A stretch of 64,000 nt of DNA from Sulfurovum sp. NBC37-1. GTDB lineage: Bacteria > Campylobacterota > Campylobacteria > Campylobacterales > Sulfurovaceae. The translations under genes were made by a program, and so were the position numbers. The stretch lies in contig NC_009663.1 of NCBI RefSeq assembly GCF_000010345.1, positions 1,426,001 through 1,490,000 on the forward strand. The letters are read 5' to 3'. Under the pieces are notes generated by a model that was not told the origin of the DNA, did not search any database, and saw only the letters and a list, made by a program, of their open reading frames with translations. Shown one piece after another: positions 9,480 through 18,795 of this stretch. Position 1 is the first letter of the stretch, and each line of letters opens with the position of its first letter.

Positions 9480-10182
9480 GAAATTTTCACAAAAAATTGT
9501 CCGGATTTTTCAGGGAATTATCCACAAAGCAATCAATTATGCACACGCCAATAAATTGCAGGAACAACTTGAAGTTGAAGTAAAAATTCTGATGCAAAAA
9601 GCCAATGAAGAAGATAACACTGAAGAGAATGACGGCATGGATATTCCCGAAGAGATCTGCAGAAGAGAGTATCATATCTCTGTGATCAAAGAAGCCAAAA
9701 CAAAAATAGAGCAGCGAGCTAAAGCGTATTACAGGCGAGTATCTGGATAAGATGGAGAAACGTAAAGCCAAAGAGGAAAAAAACAAGTAAAAGACCAAGA
9801 GGCAAAACACCTAAACCTCCTACCAAAGATATCAAAGATAAAGATCACATCAATTTGACAGATAAAAAGTCCCGTATTATGAAAACTTCACGAGGAGGAT
9901 TTATATAGTGCTGCAATGCACAAACTTCAATCAAATACGAGTTAAGACTCATACTCCATCATCATGTCACTCAAAATACCAATGACTAATTAGAGATTGC
10001 TCCCACACTCCAATGGTTTGACAGATATCCTGGATTCATACCACCTTTGATTGTGACAGATGCAGGATATTTCAGTGAATCAAATATCACACTGTATGAA
10101 AAAAATAAGGTAACACCTTATATTTCATTTAGCAAAGAACAGCATAATCAGCCGCTTGAAGAGAGAAAAAGAAAAACAGAAT
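9480..10182 (+). pseudogene. IS1182-type transposase remnant, frameshifted and truncated
   Basis: Three pieces in order belong to one IS1182-like transposase. First, a frame to about 9745 contains IPEEICRREYHISVIKEAK, the conserved RRE linker. Second, a stretch near 9850-9900 reads LTDKKSRIMKTSRGGF. Third, a frame from about 10040 reads VTDAGYFSESNITLYEKNKV, the ADAGYFS core around the second acidic residue. Stops and shifts separate them, the N-terminus is absent and the C-terminus is cut at the feoB stop. The bases after 10185 only look open because they run antisense to feoB. Confidence 0.72.
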
Positions 10183-12300
10183 CTATAAAAACCTCAATCC
10201 AAACTGATAGACCAATACACTCACCGCATAGGCTACAAGTGGCAAAAGAGCAGTTTCAAATAGCATCCATCGCATCCCGAGCTCTGTTTTGATCGCTGCC
10301 ATCGTAGAGACACAGGGGATATAGAGCAAAATGAAGACCAGATAGCTGAATGCAGCCAGTGGAGAGGCAAACTGCTTCCGGAGTTTCTGCTGCAGTGTAC
10401 TGGGTTGTACATTGTTTAAACTTTCAATGTGAATATTGAACATGTGTAAAAAAGCATTTACAAAGGCTTCTTTCAAAGCTTTGAGCTGCATGATCGTATC
10501 TTCTTTGAACGTACTTCTGGTCATTTCATTTTTTATTTCCACACCGTAGATCGTCCCCAGTGAACTTATTACTACCTCTTTGGCAAGTGTCCCGGGGATC
10601 ATGGCAGCTACAGGTTCCCAATGTTCTCCGAACCCTGCCGGCTTAAAGACCGGTGTAACCAATTTAGCCGTTTGTGCCAGATATGAGTTATGAGGATCGG
10701 TCCCTACAGGAAGTTTGATGATACCCCACAAAATGATCGAAGCCATGACGATCACCGTCCCTGCCCGCACAATGAAATCTTTGAGTTTCGGCCACATCAG
10801 AACCCAGACAGCTTTCATATTTGGCATATGATAAGTCGGCAGTTCCAGAAAAAAAGGTTTGCCCTCTTCCGAAGGCAGAATGAGATTGGCGATCCAGCCC
10901 AAAAAGAGTGCAACAATGATCCCGAGAAGATAGAGTGACATAATCACCAACACCTGATGTGCCTGAAAAAAGATCGCCGTAAAAAGTGCATAGATCGGCA
11001 GTCTGGCACTGCAGCTCATCAGGGGGATCATCAGGATGGTCACGATGCGTTCCCGTTTCGTCGTAAGTGTACGTGTGGCATAAACGGCGGGTACATTGCA
11101 CCCAAAACCGATGATCATGGAGATAAAGGCATTGCCTTTGATACCCAGTGTCCTGCCTGCACGGTCAAGCAGGAAACTGACCCGTGCCATATAGCCGCTC
11201 TCTTCCAGCATTGCCATAAAAAAGTAGAGCAGGAACAGAAGCGGCAAAAAGGAAAGCACCAGCCCCACACCGCTCACGATACCGTCTGTGAGCAGTGACA
11301 CGACCCAGGGCGGCACTGAATCCTGAAGGCTCAGCGAAATGTATTTGTTCAGAAAGTCCTGAAAAAAGTTCGAAACCCATGTCACCAGAGAGCCGCTGCC
11401 GTCAAAGGTCAGTTTGAACATCAGCATCATAATGAGAAAGAACAAAGGGATCCCCAGCCACTTGTGTAAAAGAACGGCATCGATCTTTTCGCTTAGCAGT
11501 ACTTTGTCCAGGATCGGTTTTTTCAGAACGATCTCCAGCAAACGGTCTATAACCTCATATCTGGCACGCGTAATGATCGTTTTAACCGGAAGCTTCATGT
11601 GGGTTTCAAGCCTGCTTCTAGCCTTTGCCGCTTTCTCTATGAGTTCCTTGTCTTTTAAGGTCTCAGCCAAAGCATGGGCATAAGGATCGTCCGCGATCAG
11701 CTGTATCGCGAAAAACCGGGGTGACAGACCGGTCTGAGGCATTGCATGCATCAAAAAAGCGATCTCTTTTTCAATATGCTCCTGATAAGGCTGAATATGA
11801 GGAACAGTCTGTTCCTTCACTGCGGCAATGGCAGCATCGATCAGTTTTTGCGTACCCAGTCCTCTGGAGGCGATCGTCGGTATGGCCGGTATGCCCAGGA
11901 TCTCCTGTAATTTTTCGGTGTCGAGTTCATACCCCCGTTTGGTGAAATCATCGAACATATTGAGTGCCAGGACCATAGGTCTCTGCATATCGATCAGTTC
12001 GAGAGTGAGGTAGAGATTACGGCGGAGGTTGGTCGTATCGACGACATCGATGATGCCCTCATACCTCCCTTCTGCCAGCATATTCCTGCTGATCTTCTCT
12101 TCCAGTGAATAGGGGCTGAGCGTATAGGCTCCGGGGAGATCGACCAATACGACCTCCTCTCCCTCATAGGTAAATTTCGCTTCTTTCTTCTCTACGGTAA
12201 CTCCGGGCCAGTTGCCTACTTCAAGGTCACTCTTCGCCACCGCATTGATAAGGGCTGTTTTGCCGGTATTGGGATTGCCCACAAAGGGAATACGTATCAT
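10183..12300 (-). CDS. feoB: Ferrous iron transporter FeoB
   Basis: This 705-residue inner-membrane Fe2+ transporter begins with a cytosolic G domain: GNPNTGKTALINA (G1, about 7-19), GVTVEKK (G2), DLPGAYTLSP (G3), LNMFDDF (G4) and ASRGLGT (G5). The membrane half holds two Gate-type repeats with IIGFGCNVPAVYATR and PLMSCSARLPIYAL, each carrying the conserved Cys. It is the last gene of a four-gene unit whose members overlap by four bases. The stop directly abuts an IS1182-type remnant, so the original downstream sequence has been replaced. Confidence 0.96.
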   Translation of the reverse strand: MIRIPFVGNPNTGKTALINAVAKSDLEVGNWPGVTVEKKEAKFTYEGEEVVLVDLPGAYTLSPYSLEEKISRNMLAEGRYEGIIDVVDTTNLRRNLYLTLELIDMQRPMVLALNMFDDFTKRGYELDTEKLQEILGIPAIPTIASRGLGTQKLIDAAIAAVKEQTVPHIQPYQEHIEKEIAFLMHAMPQTGLSPRFFAIQLIADDPYAHALAETLKDKELIEKAAKARSRLETHMKLPVKTIITRARYEVIDRLLEIVLKKPILDKVLLSEKIDAVLLHKWLGIPLFFLIMMLMFKLTFDGSGSLVTWVSNFFQDFLNKYISLSLQDSVPPWVVSLLTDGIVSGVGLVLSFLPLLFLLYFFMAMLEESGYMARVSFLLDRAGRTLGIKGNAFISMIIGFGCNVPAVYATRTLTTKRERIVTILMIPLMSCSARLPIYALFTAIFFQAHQVLVIMSLYLLGIIVALFLGWIANLILPSEEGKPFFLELPTYHMPNMKAVWVLMWPKLKDFIVRAGTVIVMASIILWGIIKLPVGTDPHNSYLAQTAKLVTPVFKPAGFGEHWEPVAAMIPGTLAKEVVISSLGTIYGVEIKNEMTRSTFKEDTIMQLKALKEAFVNAFLHMFNIHIESLNNVQPSTLQQKLRKQFASPLAAFSYLVFILLYIPCVSTMAAIKTELGMRWMLFETALLPLVAYAVSVLVYQFGLRFL

Positions 12301-12557
12301 GAAAGTCCTTTTCTTTCACGCTTTCTCAGCTGGGATATAGCTTCAACTTCTATCTTTTGGGCATCCTCATCGCGCAGTGCCAGATGTTCATCTCCTACAC
12401 GTATCTCTATGGGGTCCCCCATAGGTGCGATCCGTACGACCTGAACAGGCTCACCACACAGTACACCCAGCTCCATCAAACGGTTTTTTAATTCTCCTAT
12501 ATCTCCGATAGATTTAATGATCGCCTTCTGCTTGGGACGGAGTTCACTGAGTTTCAC
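12297..12557 (-). CDS. feoA: FeoA-domain protein
   Basis: This 86-residue cytoplasmic protein has an SH3-like FeoA fold: LRPKQKAIIKSIGDI, RLMELGVLCGEPVQVV and MGDPIEIRVGDEHLALRDEDA. FeoA partners FeoB for ferrous iron uptake, probably by contacting its G domain. It overlaps feoB (ATGA) and the upstream half-permease gene, so translation is coupled. The basic tail RKRERKG is a mild extension. Confidence 0.93.
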   Translation of the reverse strand: MKLSELRPKQKAIIKSIGDIGELKNRLMELGVLCGEPVQVVRIAPMGDPIEIRVGDEHLALRDEDAQKIEVEAISQLRKRERKGLS

Positions 12558-13057
12558 TGATGCCCCTTTTTATCATCGAATCTGTCTGCGATGACCCCCT
12601 GCAGCCAGGCGCCCAACACTACATAGAAAGTGTAGACCAGCGTAAAGGCCCAGCCGAAGTAGCTTATCATAAGCGGGATCCACGGGATCTTGATGGCCCG
12701 GGCATAGACGAAGGCGACCACGAGACCGTCTCTTGCCCCCTGCTCTCTGAGGTTCTGAAGCAAGGGGTACCAGACGTAACCCGGCCCGTGGCTCAATATG
12801 CCTCCCACCAGTGCCAGCAGCCAGCCTTTGGCACCGCTCTCCTCTCCCAAATGTTTCGAAATGGCTTTTTCATCGATGAAGGTGCCCAGCAGCGCCATGA
12901 TAAAAAAGACGATCAGCAGAATGGGGATGATCATCTCCAGTACACCCAGGCTCTCACCGAGTGCATCCATGGTTTTGTCTGGCTTCAGAAAGAAGAGTAC
13001 AGCATACAGAATGACAACGATACCGAGCATGACCAGTCCGCTTTTGCTTTTTTTCAT
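12554..13057 (-). CDS. Half-size permease (COG0701/DUF318-like), second half
   Basis: This 167-residue protein has about five membrane segments with GGILSHGPGYVWYPLL and FVYARAIKIPWIPLMISYFG. The pattern resembles one repeat of YraQ/ArsP-type permeases, whose full-length forms have two such repeats. Here the repeats are two separate overlapping genes. It lies between the other half and feoA in one operon. The substrate is unknown; the setting suggests divalent metal or redox homeostasis. The family call rests on remembered sequence style and is moderate. Confidence 0.6.
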   Translation of the reverse strand: MKKSKSGLVMLGIVVILYAVLFFLKPDKTMDALGESLGVLEMIIPILLIVFFIMALLGTFIDEKAISKHLGEESGAKGWLLALVGGILSHGPGYVWYPLLQNLREQGARDGLVVAFVYARAIKIPWIPLMISYFGWAFTLVYTFYVVLGAWLQGVIADRFDDKKGHQ

Positions 13058-13482
13058 GACAGTACTCCCAGTGTAAATGCTATGGCCCAGGAGAGAAAAA
13101 AAGCGAACAGTAGGCTCAAAAGGTTTCTTATCAGGGTAAACCTGAGGCCGAAGATGGAAAATTCCATAGGCAGTTGCACCACTCCCAGTGTCACAAAAGC
13201 GAGGATGAACGCCGTCACCCCGTAAAAGGAGGCCCCTTCGTCCAGAAGTTCCCCGCCGATGATGTAGCTCAGGAACGGCTGCCCCACAGACACACCGCCC
13301 AATCCTACACCCACAAGCATATCGTGCAGCATGGATCCGTTAAAAAGGGTATGGAGCATTTCAGGAGTGATGAATGCCTTGAATACCCCTATAAGCCCGA
13401 TGATCGCAAGAAGCATGGGGGAGATCATTAAAAGTGTTTTGAGCGTCTGTTTCAGTGCAGTTTTTAGTTTTATCCGCATCAC
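13054..13482 (-). CDS. Half-size permease (COG0701/DUF318-like), first half
   Basis: This 142-residue protein has four membrane segments, with GVGLGGVSVGQPFLSYIIGGELLDEGASFYGV between segments two and three. Together with the overlapping downstream gene it would make a two-repeat permease. It is first in the feo operon, so it probably carries the promoter-proximal ribosome site. Its basic N-terminus (MRIKLKTALKQTLK) predicts a cytoplasmic start. Nothing in it identifies the cargo. Confidence 0.6.
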   Translation of the reverse strand: MMRIKLKTALKQTLKTLLMISPMLLAIIGLIGVFKAFITPEMLHTLFNGSMLHDMLVGVGLGGVSVGQPFLSYIIGGELLDEGASFYGVTAFILAFVTLGVVQLPMEFSIFGLRFTLIRNLLSLLFAFFLSWAIAFTLGVLS

Positions 13483-13600
13483 ACACCTTCAAAAAGTAGA
13501 TATGCTATTATTTCCCTAACTTGCTGATAGATGGTTGAAGCAATTGATATTTGGTTGATAATAAAAAGATATAATGCAGCAATACAGAAAAAGGTAAGCC
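13483..13600. promoter_or_regulatory. Divergent promoter region between feo operon and two-component system
   Basis: For the rightward gene a TATAAT box lies at 13570-13575 and AAAAAGG just before the ATG at 13601. TTGATA at 13544-13549 is 20 bp away, a poor -35 spacing. No Fur-like inverted repeat is clear on the feo side. Confidence 0.45.
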
Positions 13601-14269
13601 ATGCAAAGGAAAATACTGCTGCTTGAAGATGATCTTCAGCTGAACGATACAGTCAAACAGTTCCTTGAACACCACCAGTATACTGTTCTGCCTGCCTATG
13701 ACGGCCATCAGGCAAAAGATCTGCTTTATGAGACCGATGTCGACCTGATGCTGCTTGACATCAAAGTGCCGCAGCAAAGTGGATTTGACCTTCTCTCTGA
13801 TTTGCGAAAGGAAGGGAACGACACGCCCGCCATTTTCATTACCTCCCTTCACAGTATCGACGATGTCAGCAAAGGGTTCGACATAGGCTGTGACGACTAC
13901 ATTCGCAAGCCCTTTGCCCTGAAAGAACTCCTTGTCCGCATAGAAGCCCAACTCAGAAAGCGCTACGGTAGCAGAGACAACCATGTCGATCTGGGTAACG
14001 GTCTCAATTATTATCCCAAAGAGTTCAGACTGGCATTGGACGGCAATACTATTCCACTAAAACATAAAGAAGCCAAACTGCTTGCGCTCCTGCTCGAACA
14101 TCCCAATCAGCTTGTCGTCTATGACAAGATCCATGCCGCACTCTGGGAGTTCGATGAAGAACCAAGTGCCGGCTCACTGCGCACCTACATCAAAACACTG
14201 CGTTCTCATCTGGGAAAAGATCGTATTGAAACAGTCAAAAATATAGGATACCGCTTTGTATCGAAGTGA
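13601..14269 (+). CDS. OmpR/PhoB-type response regulator
   Basis: This 222-residue protein has a receiver domain (1-118) with acidic pocket LLEDDLQL, phospho-acceptor Asp in LMLLDIKVPQQSG, ITSLHS and the conserved Lys in YIRKPFA. A winged-helix DNA-binding domain (about 125-222) ends in VKNIGYRFVSK. The adjacent histidine kinase overlaps its 3' end by 14 bases, so the two form a pair. Targets are unknown, but the downstream cytochrome c and the divergent feo operon are candidates by position. Confidence 0.93.
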   Translation: MQRKILLLEDDLQLNDTVKQFLEHHQYTVLPAYDGHQAKDLLYETDVDLMLLDIKVPQQSGFDLLSDLRKEGNDTPAIFITSLHSIDDVSKGFDIGCDDYIRKPFALKELLVRIEAQLRKRYGSRDNHVDLGNGLNYYPKEFRLALDGNTIPLKHKEAKLLALLLEHPNQLVVYDKIHAALWEFDEEPSAGSLRTYIKTLRSHLGKDRIETVKNIGYRFVSK

Positions 14270-15419
14270 AAGAAGAAGCCTTTTTCGTTTTCTGGCGATC
14301 TATCTGCTCTCAACGCTGATACTCTTTACGATCGGAAGTGCCATTTTCTACACCCTCGAAAAACACCACCTTCTAGACAGGCAGCGAGAAGCGATGAAGC
14401 ATGAAGGAGAGAAAATACAGCATCAGCTTATCCGTCTTCACAAAAGCTTTGAAGCAAAACTTCCCATCCGCGTAAAAGAGCCCTACAAGATCGCACTGCT
14501 CGACAAAGATCATAACATTATTTTTTCCAACTTTACGCCTCCAAAGAATATTGATCTCAGGCAGGAGTATCACCTGGTCGACGGGCATATACTCTACATC
14601 AAACCCGTTGACCCCTATTATCTCGGTGCCGCCTACCTTCTGCTTTGGACACCGGTTGACAGAACAGCCATATCCCATCTGCAAAACATGATACTTCTTT
14701 TCATGCTGGGAGCAGGAGTATTTTTTCTGCTGCTGGGCTACTTTCTGGGACGGCTCTTCATAGCGCCCATGCGTGAATCCATTGAAACCATGAACCGCTT
14801 CATCCAGGATACGACCCATGAGCTCAACACCCCCGTCAGCACCATCCTGACCAATCTTGAGCTCATCCAGACCCTGCACAAATGCGATGCACAAGAGGAG
14901 ATGCAGCGTATCGAGATCGCATCAAAGACCCTGAGCCGCATCTACGATGACCTAACCTACCTGAAGCTCAACCATCAGTACCACCGCGATATACAGCCTA
15001 TCGATATCTCCAAACTCCTCAAAGAGAGGCTGTCCTACTTTTCTGTCGCCATCACGGCAAAGAAGCTCACTCTGCATACTGCCATAGAAGAGAGTGTTAT
15101 ACTTCATATCGACCAGGATGACGCCATCCGGCTCCTTGACAATCTTATTTCAAATGCCATCAAATACAACAGGACCGGCGGCAGTATGGAGATACGCTTA
15201 AACCCTGAATATCTCGTCATCAAAGACAGCGGTATCGGCATCGCCAAGAGAGAACTCACTACGATCCACAAACGCTTCAAACGTGCCGACAGCAGCGAAG
15301 GTGGCTTCGGTATTGGACTCGATATCGTCTATCAGGTAGTAAAGACTTATGGCTTCGATATAACGATAGATTCACAAAGAAACACAGGAACTGAGGTTAG
15401 CGTCAGATGGGAAAAATAG
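14256..15419 (+). CDS. Sensor histidine kinase
   Basis: This 387-residue inner-membrane kinase has a first membrane segment near 9-28, a short periplasmic sensor (about 29-135) and a second segment near 145-168. The HisKA domain has the phospho-acceptor His in FIQDTTHELNTPVSTI, followed by the N box NLISNAIKYN and the G boxes IKDSGIGIAK and GFGIGLDIV. The best in-frame start is TTG at 14256 within the regulator gene. The DTTHELNTP form of the H box is common in Campylobacterota kinases. It pairs with the upstream regulator. Confidence 0.92.
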   Translation: MYRSERRSLFRFLAIYLLSTLILFTIGSAIFYTLEKHHLLDRQREAMKHEGEKIQHQLIRLHKSFEAKLPIRVKEPYKIALLDKDHNIIFSNFTPPKNIDLRQEYHLVDGHILYIKPVDPYYLGAAYLLLWTPVDRTAISHLQNMILLFMLGAGVFFLLLGYFLGRLFIAPMRESIETMNRFIQDTTHELNTPVSTILTNLELIQTLHKCDAQEEMQRIEIASKTLSRIYDDLTYLKLNHQYHRDIQPIDISKLLKERLSYFSVAITAKKLTLHTAIEESVILHIDQDDAIRLLDNLISNAIKYNRTGGSMEIRLNPEYLVIKDSGIGIAKRELTTIHKRFKRADSSEGGFGIGLDIVYQVVKTYGFDITIDSQRNTGTEVSVRWEK

Positions 15420-15775
15420 TATGGATTTTTTTGGCAGTGTTTGTTGCACTGGGTGCCGGTGAGAACATAACGGACAAAGCACTGCACGAAGCGTGTCTTC
15501 AGTGTCATAGTAAGCAGAAGATCCCTTCCGAGATGATCTACCGCCGCTATCTGCTCACATACTCTTCCAAAACATTGATCAGGGAAAAAATATTTGCGTT
15601 TCTAAAAGCGCCTTCTACCGAAACATCGATCATGCCGGCTCCGTTTTTTAACAAGTTTTCTCTCAAGAAAGCATCAAAACTTGACGATGAAAGGTTGCAT
15701 CGCATGATCGACGATTACATCAAACATTTCGATGTTGACCAAAAGATCTACGTTGTGCCGGAGAAATCCAAATAA
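15407..15775 (+). CDS. Small secreted c-type cytochrome-like protein
   Basis: This 122-residue protein has a signal peptide (MGKIVWIFLAVFVALGAG) and one haem site CLQCH (Cys30, Cys33, His34). A possible distal Met lies in SIMPAPFFNKF. It overlaps the kinase gene by 13 bases, so it is the third gene of the two-component operon. It probably works in the periplasm as an electron carrier or as a redox sensor accessory. No closer family is recognised. Confidence 0.8.
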   Translation: MGKIVWIFLAVFVALGAGENITDKALHEACLQCHSKQKIPSEMIYRRYLLTYSSKTLIREKIFAFLKAPSTETSIMPAPFFNKFSLKKASKLDDERLHRMIDDYIKHFDVDQKIYVVPEKSK

Positions 15776-15837
15776 TTGATATCTGCTTCACATTCAATCT
15801 ATATACTTCTTCTATTACATATTTTAGGAGATATACC

Positions 15838-16530
15838 ATGAAATCCACTTCACTAACCCTATTGACACTCTTTACAGCATTTTTAATAGCCGGCTGCAAT
15901 GCGGATACAACTTCCGCAACAGAAGAATCACCAACAGCATCCCCGAGTGATACGCTTACTGAAGACCAGAAATATTCTCTGGCCTATATGTGGCATGAAG
16001 AGAAACTTGCCAAGGAGCTTTATCTTGAACTCAATAAAATAAACCCTGCCCAACAGTTGGAAAATATTGCACTGAACTCTGAAGTAAAACATATTGCAAA
16101 AGTGCAGGAAGTCGTAGCTTACTACGATATCAACATCACCAATCTTGCCGATTATGAGATCGAGTATTCAAAGGATGAGCTTGAAAATATGCCTGTAGGG
16201 TTTTTTGCCGTTCCGGAAATTCAGGATCTTTACAATATGCTCTATAACAAAGGGTTGGCATCGAAACAGTCAGCACTAGAAGTAGACTGCATGGTCGAAG
16301 TGGTTGACATCAATGACCTTGACAAGTTCCTGGTTACCGCAGACAATAACCAGTATCTCATTGATGCGTTCACCTTTTTGCATGACGGCAGCTATACGCA
16401 CTACTGGGCATTTGATAAAGGTTTGAAAAATATGGGTGTAACAGACGGGTGCTGCTCACTTGGTACTGACTACTGTCATCCGGAATATCCGCAAAATGAA
16501 AACGGCGGTGCAGGAAAAGGAAAACAGTAG
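15838..16530 (+). CDS. DUF2202 (ferritin-like) lipoprotein
   Basis: This 230-residue protein has a lipobox signal (LIAGCN, Cys19), so it should be anchored in a membrane facing the periplasm. The domain begins with LAYMWHEEKLAKELYLEL, typical of DUF2202, whose predicted fold is ferritin-like with Glu/His metal ligands. A Cys-rich end, GCCSLGTDYCHPEYP, precedes a glycine-lysine tail. It follows the cytochrome gene after 62 bp with its own AGGAG. Function is unproven in the family; iron binding or redox stress is a reasonable guess. Confidence 0.82.
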   Translation: MKSTSLTLLTLFTAFLIAGCNADTTSATEESPTASPSDTLTEDQKYSLAYMWHEEKLAKELYLELNKINPAQQLENIALNSEVKHIAKVQEVVAYYDINITNLADYEIEYSKDELENMPVGFFAVPEIQDLYNMLYNKGLASKQSALEVDCMVEVVDINDLDKFLVTADNNQYLIDAFTFLHDGSYTHYWAFDKGLKNMGVTDGCCSLGTDYCHPEYPQNENGGAGKGKQ

Positions 16531-16704
16531 TATTCAGGAGCCGATATCCGTTTTCGCTTCAGGAAACATTTCCATCATAGCACTGATAACCTGGGATAAT
16601 AAATACTTTGGAAAAATAAAACGTCTGAGATTTCCACATCCTCCAAGGATGACAGAGATGGTTTTGAATGAGTCTCCAAGTATGCTCTGAATATTTTCAA
16701 AAGT

Positions 16705-16829
16705 ATGGTCAATATCCTGTCACACAGCGGTAGCATCGCCTCATCGTGTGTAACCATAATGACCGCGACATTCTGATCTGTGGCGATCTTCTTGAGCATC
16801 TTGACGACATTGATCGGATTAAAATTTAG
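16705..16829 (-). pseudogene. Remnant of an ABC exporter ATPase gene
   Basis: Read leftward this encodes NVVKMLKKIATDQNVAVIMV, then THDEAMLPLCDRIL, which closely matches the end of the intact ATPase at 20958-21671. DNA identity is clearly below 100 percent by eye, so it is a diverged paralogue rather than a fresh duplication. Both ends are lost: the upstream side stops at the hybrid kinase stop codon and the downstream side runs into unrelated sequence. The surrounding 16531-16832 holds nothing else I can call. Confidence 0.75.
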
Positions 16830-16832
16830 CAG

Positions 16833-18770
16833 TTAATCTGTAAGAATTTCCCTGATACGACTGATTTCAATAGGTTTTGTGAGTATGCTATCAGCACCAG
16901 CTTCTATCATTTCTGCATGTACTTCACTCTCTGAGTCACCGGTCAAGCCATAAATAGTAACATCTTTGCCTTTAGGTAATTTACGAATCTCTTTAATGCT
17001 CTCTATGCCATCAAGCACAGGCATGTTCTTATCTATAAAAATAATATCGATATCATTGTTTTTAAACATCTCTATACCTTCTTTGCCATTCCTGGCGCTA
17101 AAAGATATCGCCCCCAAGCGTCTACTGACTTCTTCCATAAGCTTGAGATTAATGACACTGTCATCCACCAGTAGAACATGCTTTTTACTCATCTTCTTTT
17201 CTTCAAAAGGTTCGGGAGCCTTCTGTATGTTATCTATGGAGGTAAAGAGCTTTTCTGGAAAAATTGGCATATTCAAAATAGTCAAATCATCAGGAATGAG
17301 ACTGCTGTCTTCAAACATTTCTACTTGAAATAGAATAAATGATCTCTTGTATTTTTGCATGAGCGATAGTTCATTTTTATTGTTAAAGTCGAAACTGATA
17401 CCTAAGAATAGACTATTGTTTGTATTGATTTTACGTTTAACGAGTGCATCTGCTGTTATGACTTCGTAAGGTATATTCAACGTATCAAAATACCTGCTAT
17501 AGTTTTTGCTATAACGATGCTTGTTCTTGGAGCCTTCGACCATATACAGATATGGAATCTTCTCGGGGTCTAGTTCAATGCACTTTGGCGTACCGGGGAT
17601 AGAGTTGCAAGGAATCGTTAGCGTGAACGTTGTTCCTTCTCCCTCTTTGCTATCAAAGTGTAATTCTCCTTCCAGTAAGTCTGCCAATTTTTTGGAGATG
17701 CTCAGTCCCAATCCCGTACCGCCATATTTTCCTGCTATACTCTTGGAAGCCTGTTGAAAAGGATGGAAAATACTTTTTTGCGCCTCTTCCGGAATACCGA
17801 TTCCTGTATCTTTAACATTGACAATCAGCTCATCTGTATCTAGCTCATAGAGCATTTCTAAAGTGACCATACCTCCCTCAGGAGTAAACTTAATAGCATT
17901 ACTTATTAGATTATTAATAATTTGTTTGAGACGAATCGGGCCAGATTTAATCAGATATGGTATATTGGGATCTACATAAATAATAAAGTCTATACGTTTA
18001 CTCAAGGCATTATGATAAAAAAGCAGAGCTGTATTCTCAAGCTCTTTGACCGGAGAGAAATAATATAGGTCAATCTTAAGTTTTCCAGAACTGATTTTAT
18101 TGAAATCAAGAACATCATTAATAAGTGCTATAACCATTTCTGCACTCTTGTGTGCCGATTGAACATACTCCACCTGCTTTGGGTCCACCTCTTCTTTCAA
18201 TAGGTCAAGAAAGCCCAATACAGCATTCATAGGTGTCCTGATATCATGAATAACAGATGAAAAAAACTCGCTTTTACGGTCAGGATAAAGATCAAACTCT
18301 TGAAGTTTTATAGCATTATTTTTAATCGTATCTAAAATTTTTTTATCATTTTTAGTAAAATCTTCTATAAAATCCAATGCTTTTTCAATCTCTTCTTTTG
18401 TAAAAAATGTCTTTTTGTTAGACTTTTTTTGTTTAAAAATGGAGATTAAGCCGCTTATCCTATGCTTCCCCCTGTAAGTAATGGGAAGCAGTGCACACGA
18501 ATCATCTGGATGCCTAAAAGGATTATCAATTTTTGGATTGTAGAGAAAATCATCTTCCAAATGGTTAACAATAAAAGGTTTTTCTGTTCCCAAACATAAC
18601 TTTGAAATGCTATCTTCTTTCAAGGAAACAGAGATCTTCTTATAGGAGGCAGGATCAATAACCAGAAGACCGGAAGTATCTTTCTCAAGACATGATATAC
18701 ATATACGATCAGTTGGAAAAATCTGTTTAATTAGTTTGTATAATGTATCTATAAAAAATTTATTTTCCAT
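16833..18770 (-). CDS. Hybrid histidine kinase (GAF-HisKA-HATPase-REC)
   Basis: This soluble 645-residue protein has a GAF-like sensor (about 5-140, with CISCLEK and SCALLPITYRGK) and a HisKA domain with His175 in SSVIHDIRTPMNAVLGFLD. The ATPase domain follows (NNLISNAIKFTPEGG, DTGIGIPEEA, GGTGLGLSISKKLADLLEG). A degenerate receiver-like region near 420-510 precedes a C-terminal receiver (about 525-645) with VLLVDDS, FIDKNMPVLDG and ILTKPIE. It is the last gene of a unit with the Roadblock-like proteins. No output domain is attached, so phosphate probably passes to another protein or controls the cluster partners. Confidence 0.9.
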   Translation of the reverse strand: MENKFFIDTLYKLIKQIFPTDRICISCLEKDTSGLLVIDPASYKKISVSLKEDSISKLCLGTEKPFIVNHLEDDFLYNPKIDNPFRHPDDSCALLPITYRGKHRISGLISIFKQKKSNKKTFFTKEEIEKALDFIEDFTKNDKKILDTIKNNAIKLQEFDLYPDRKSEFFSSVIHDIRTPMNAVLGFLDLLKEEVDPKQVEYVQSAHKSAEMVIALINDVLDFNKISSGKLKIDLYYFSPVKELENTALLFYHNALSKRIDFIIYVDPNIPYLIKSGPIRLKQIINNLISNAIKFTPEGGMVTLEMLYELDTDELIVNVKDTGIGIPEEAQKSIFHPFQQASKSIAGKYGGTGLGLSISKKLADLLEGELHFDSKEGEGTTFTLTIPCNSIPGTPKCIELDPEKIPYLYMVEGSKNKHRYSKNYSRYFDTLNIPYEVITADALVKRKINTNNSLFLGISFDFNNKNELSLMQKYKRSFILFQVEMFEDSSLIPDDLTILNMPIFPEKLFTSIDNIQKAPEPFEEKKMSKKHVLLVDDSVINLKLMEEVSRRLGAISFSARNGKEGIEMFKNNDIDIIFIDKNMPVLDGIESIKEIRKLPKGKDVTIYGLTGDSESEVHAEMIEAGADSILTKPIEISRIREILTD

Positions 18771-18795
18771 TAAGTCTTAACTTTTTCCATTTTCA

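Noticed and set aside
9334-9750. Apparent intact 138-residue gene on the plus strand
   Set aside because: Its first half is antisense to the IS200-type transposase remnant and its second half is a fragment of an IS1182-type transposase; it is a chance fusion of two remnants.
10047-10292. 81-codon open frame running into feoB
   Set aside because: Only its first half is transposase-like; the remainder is antisense to the end of feoB.
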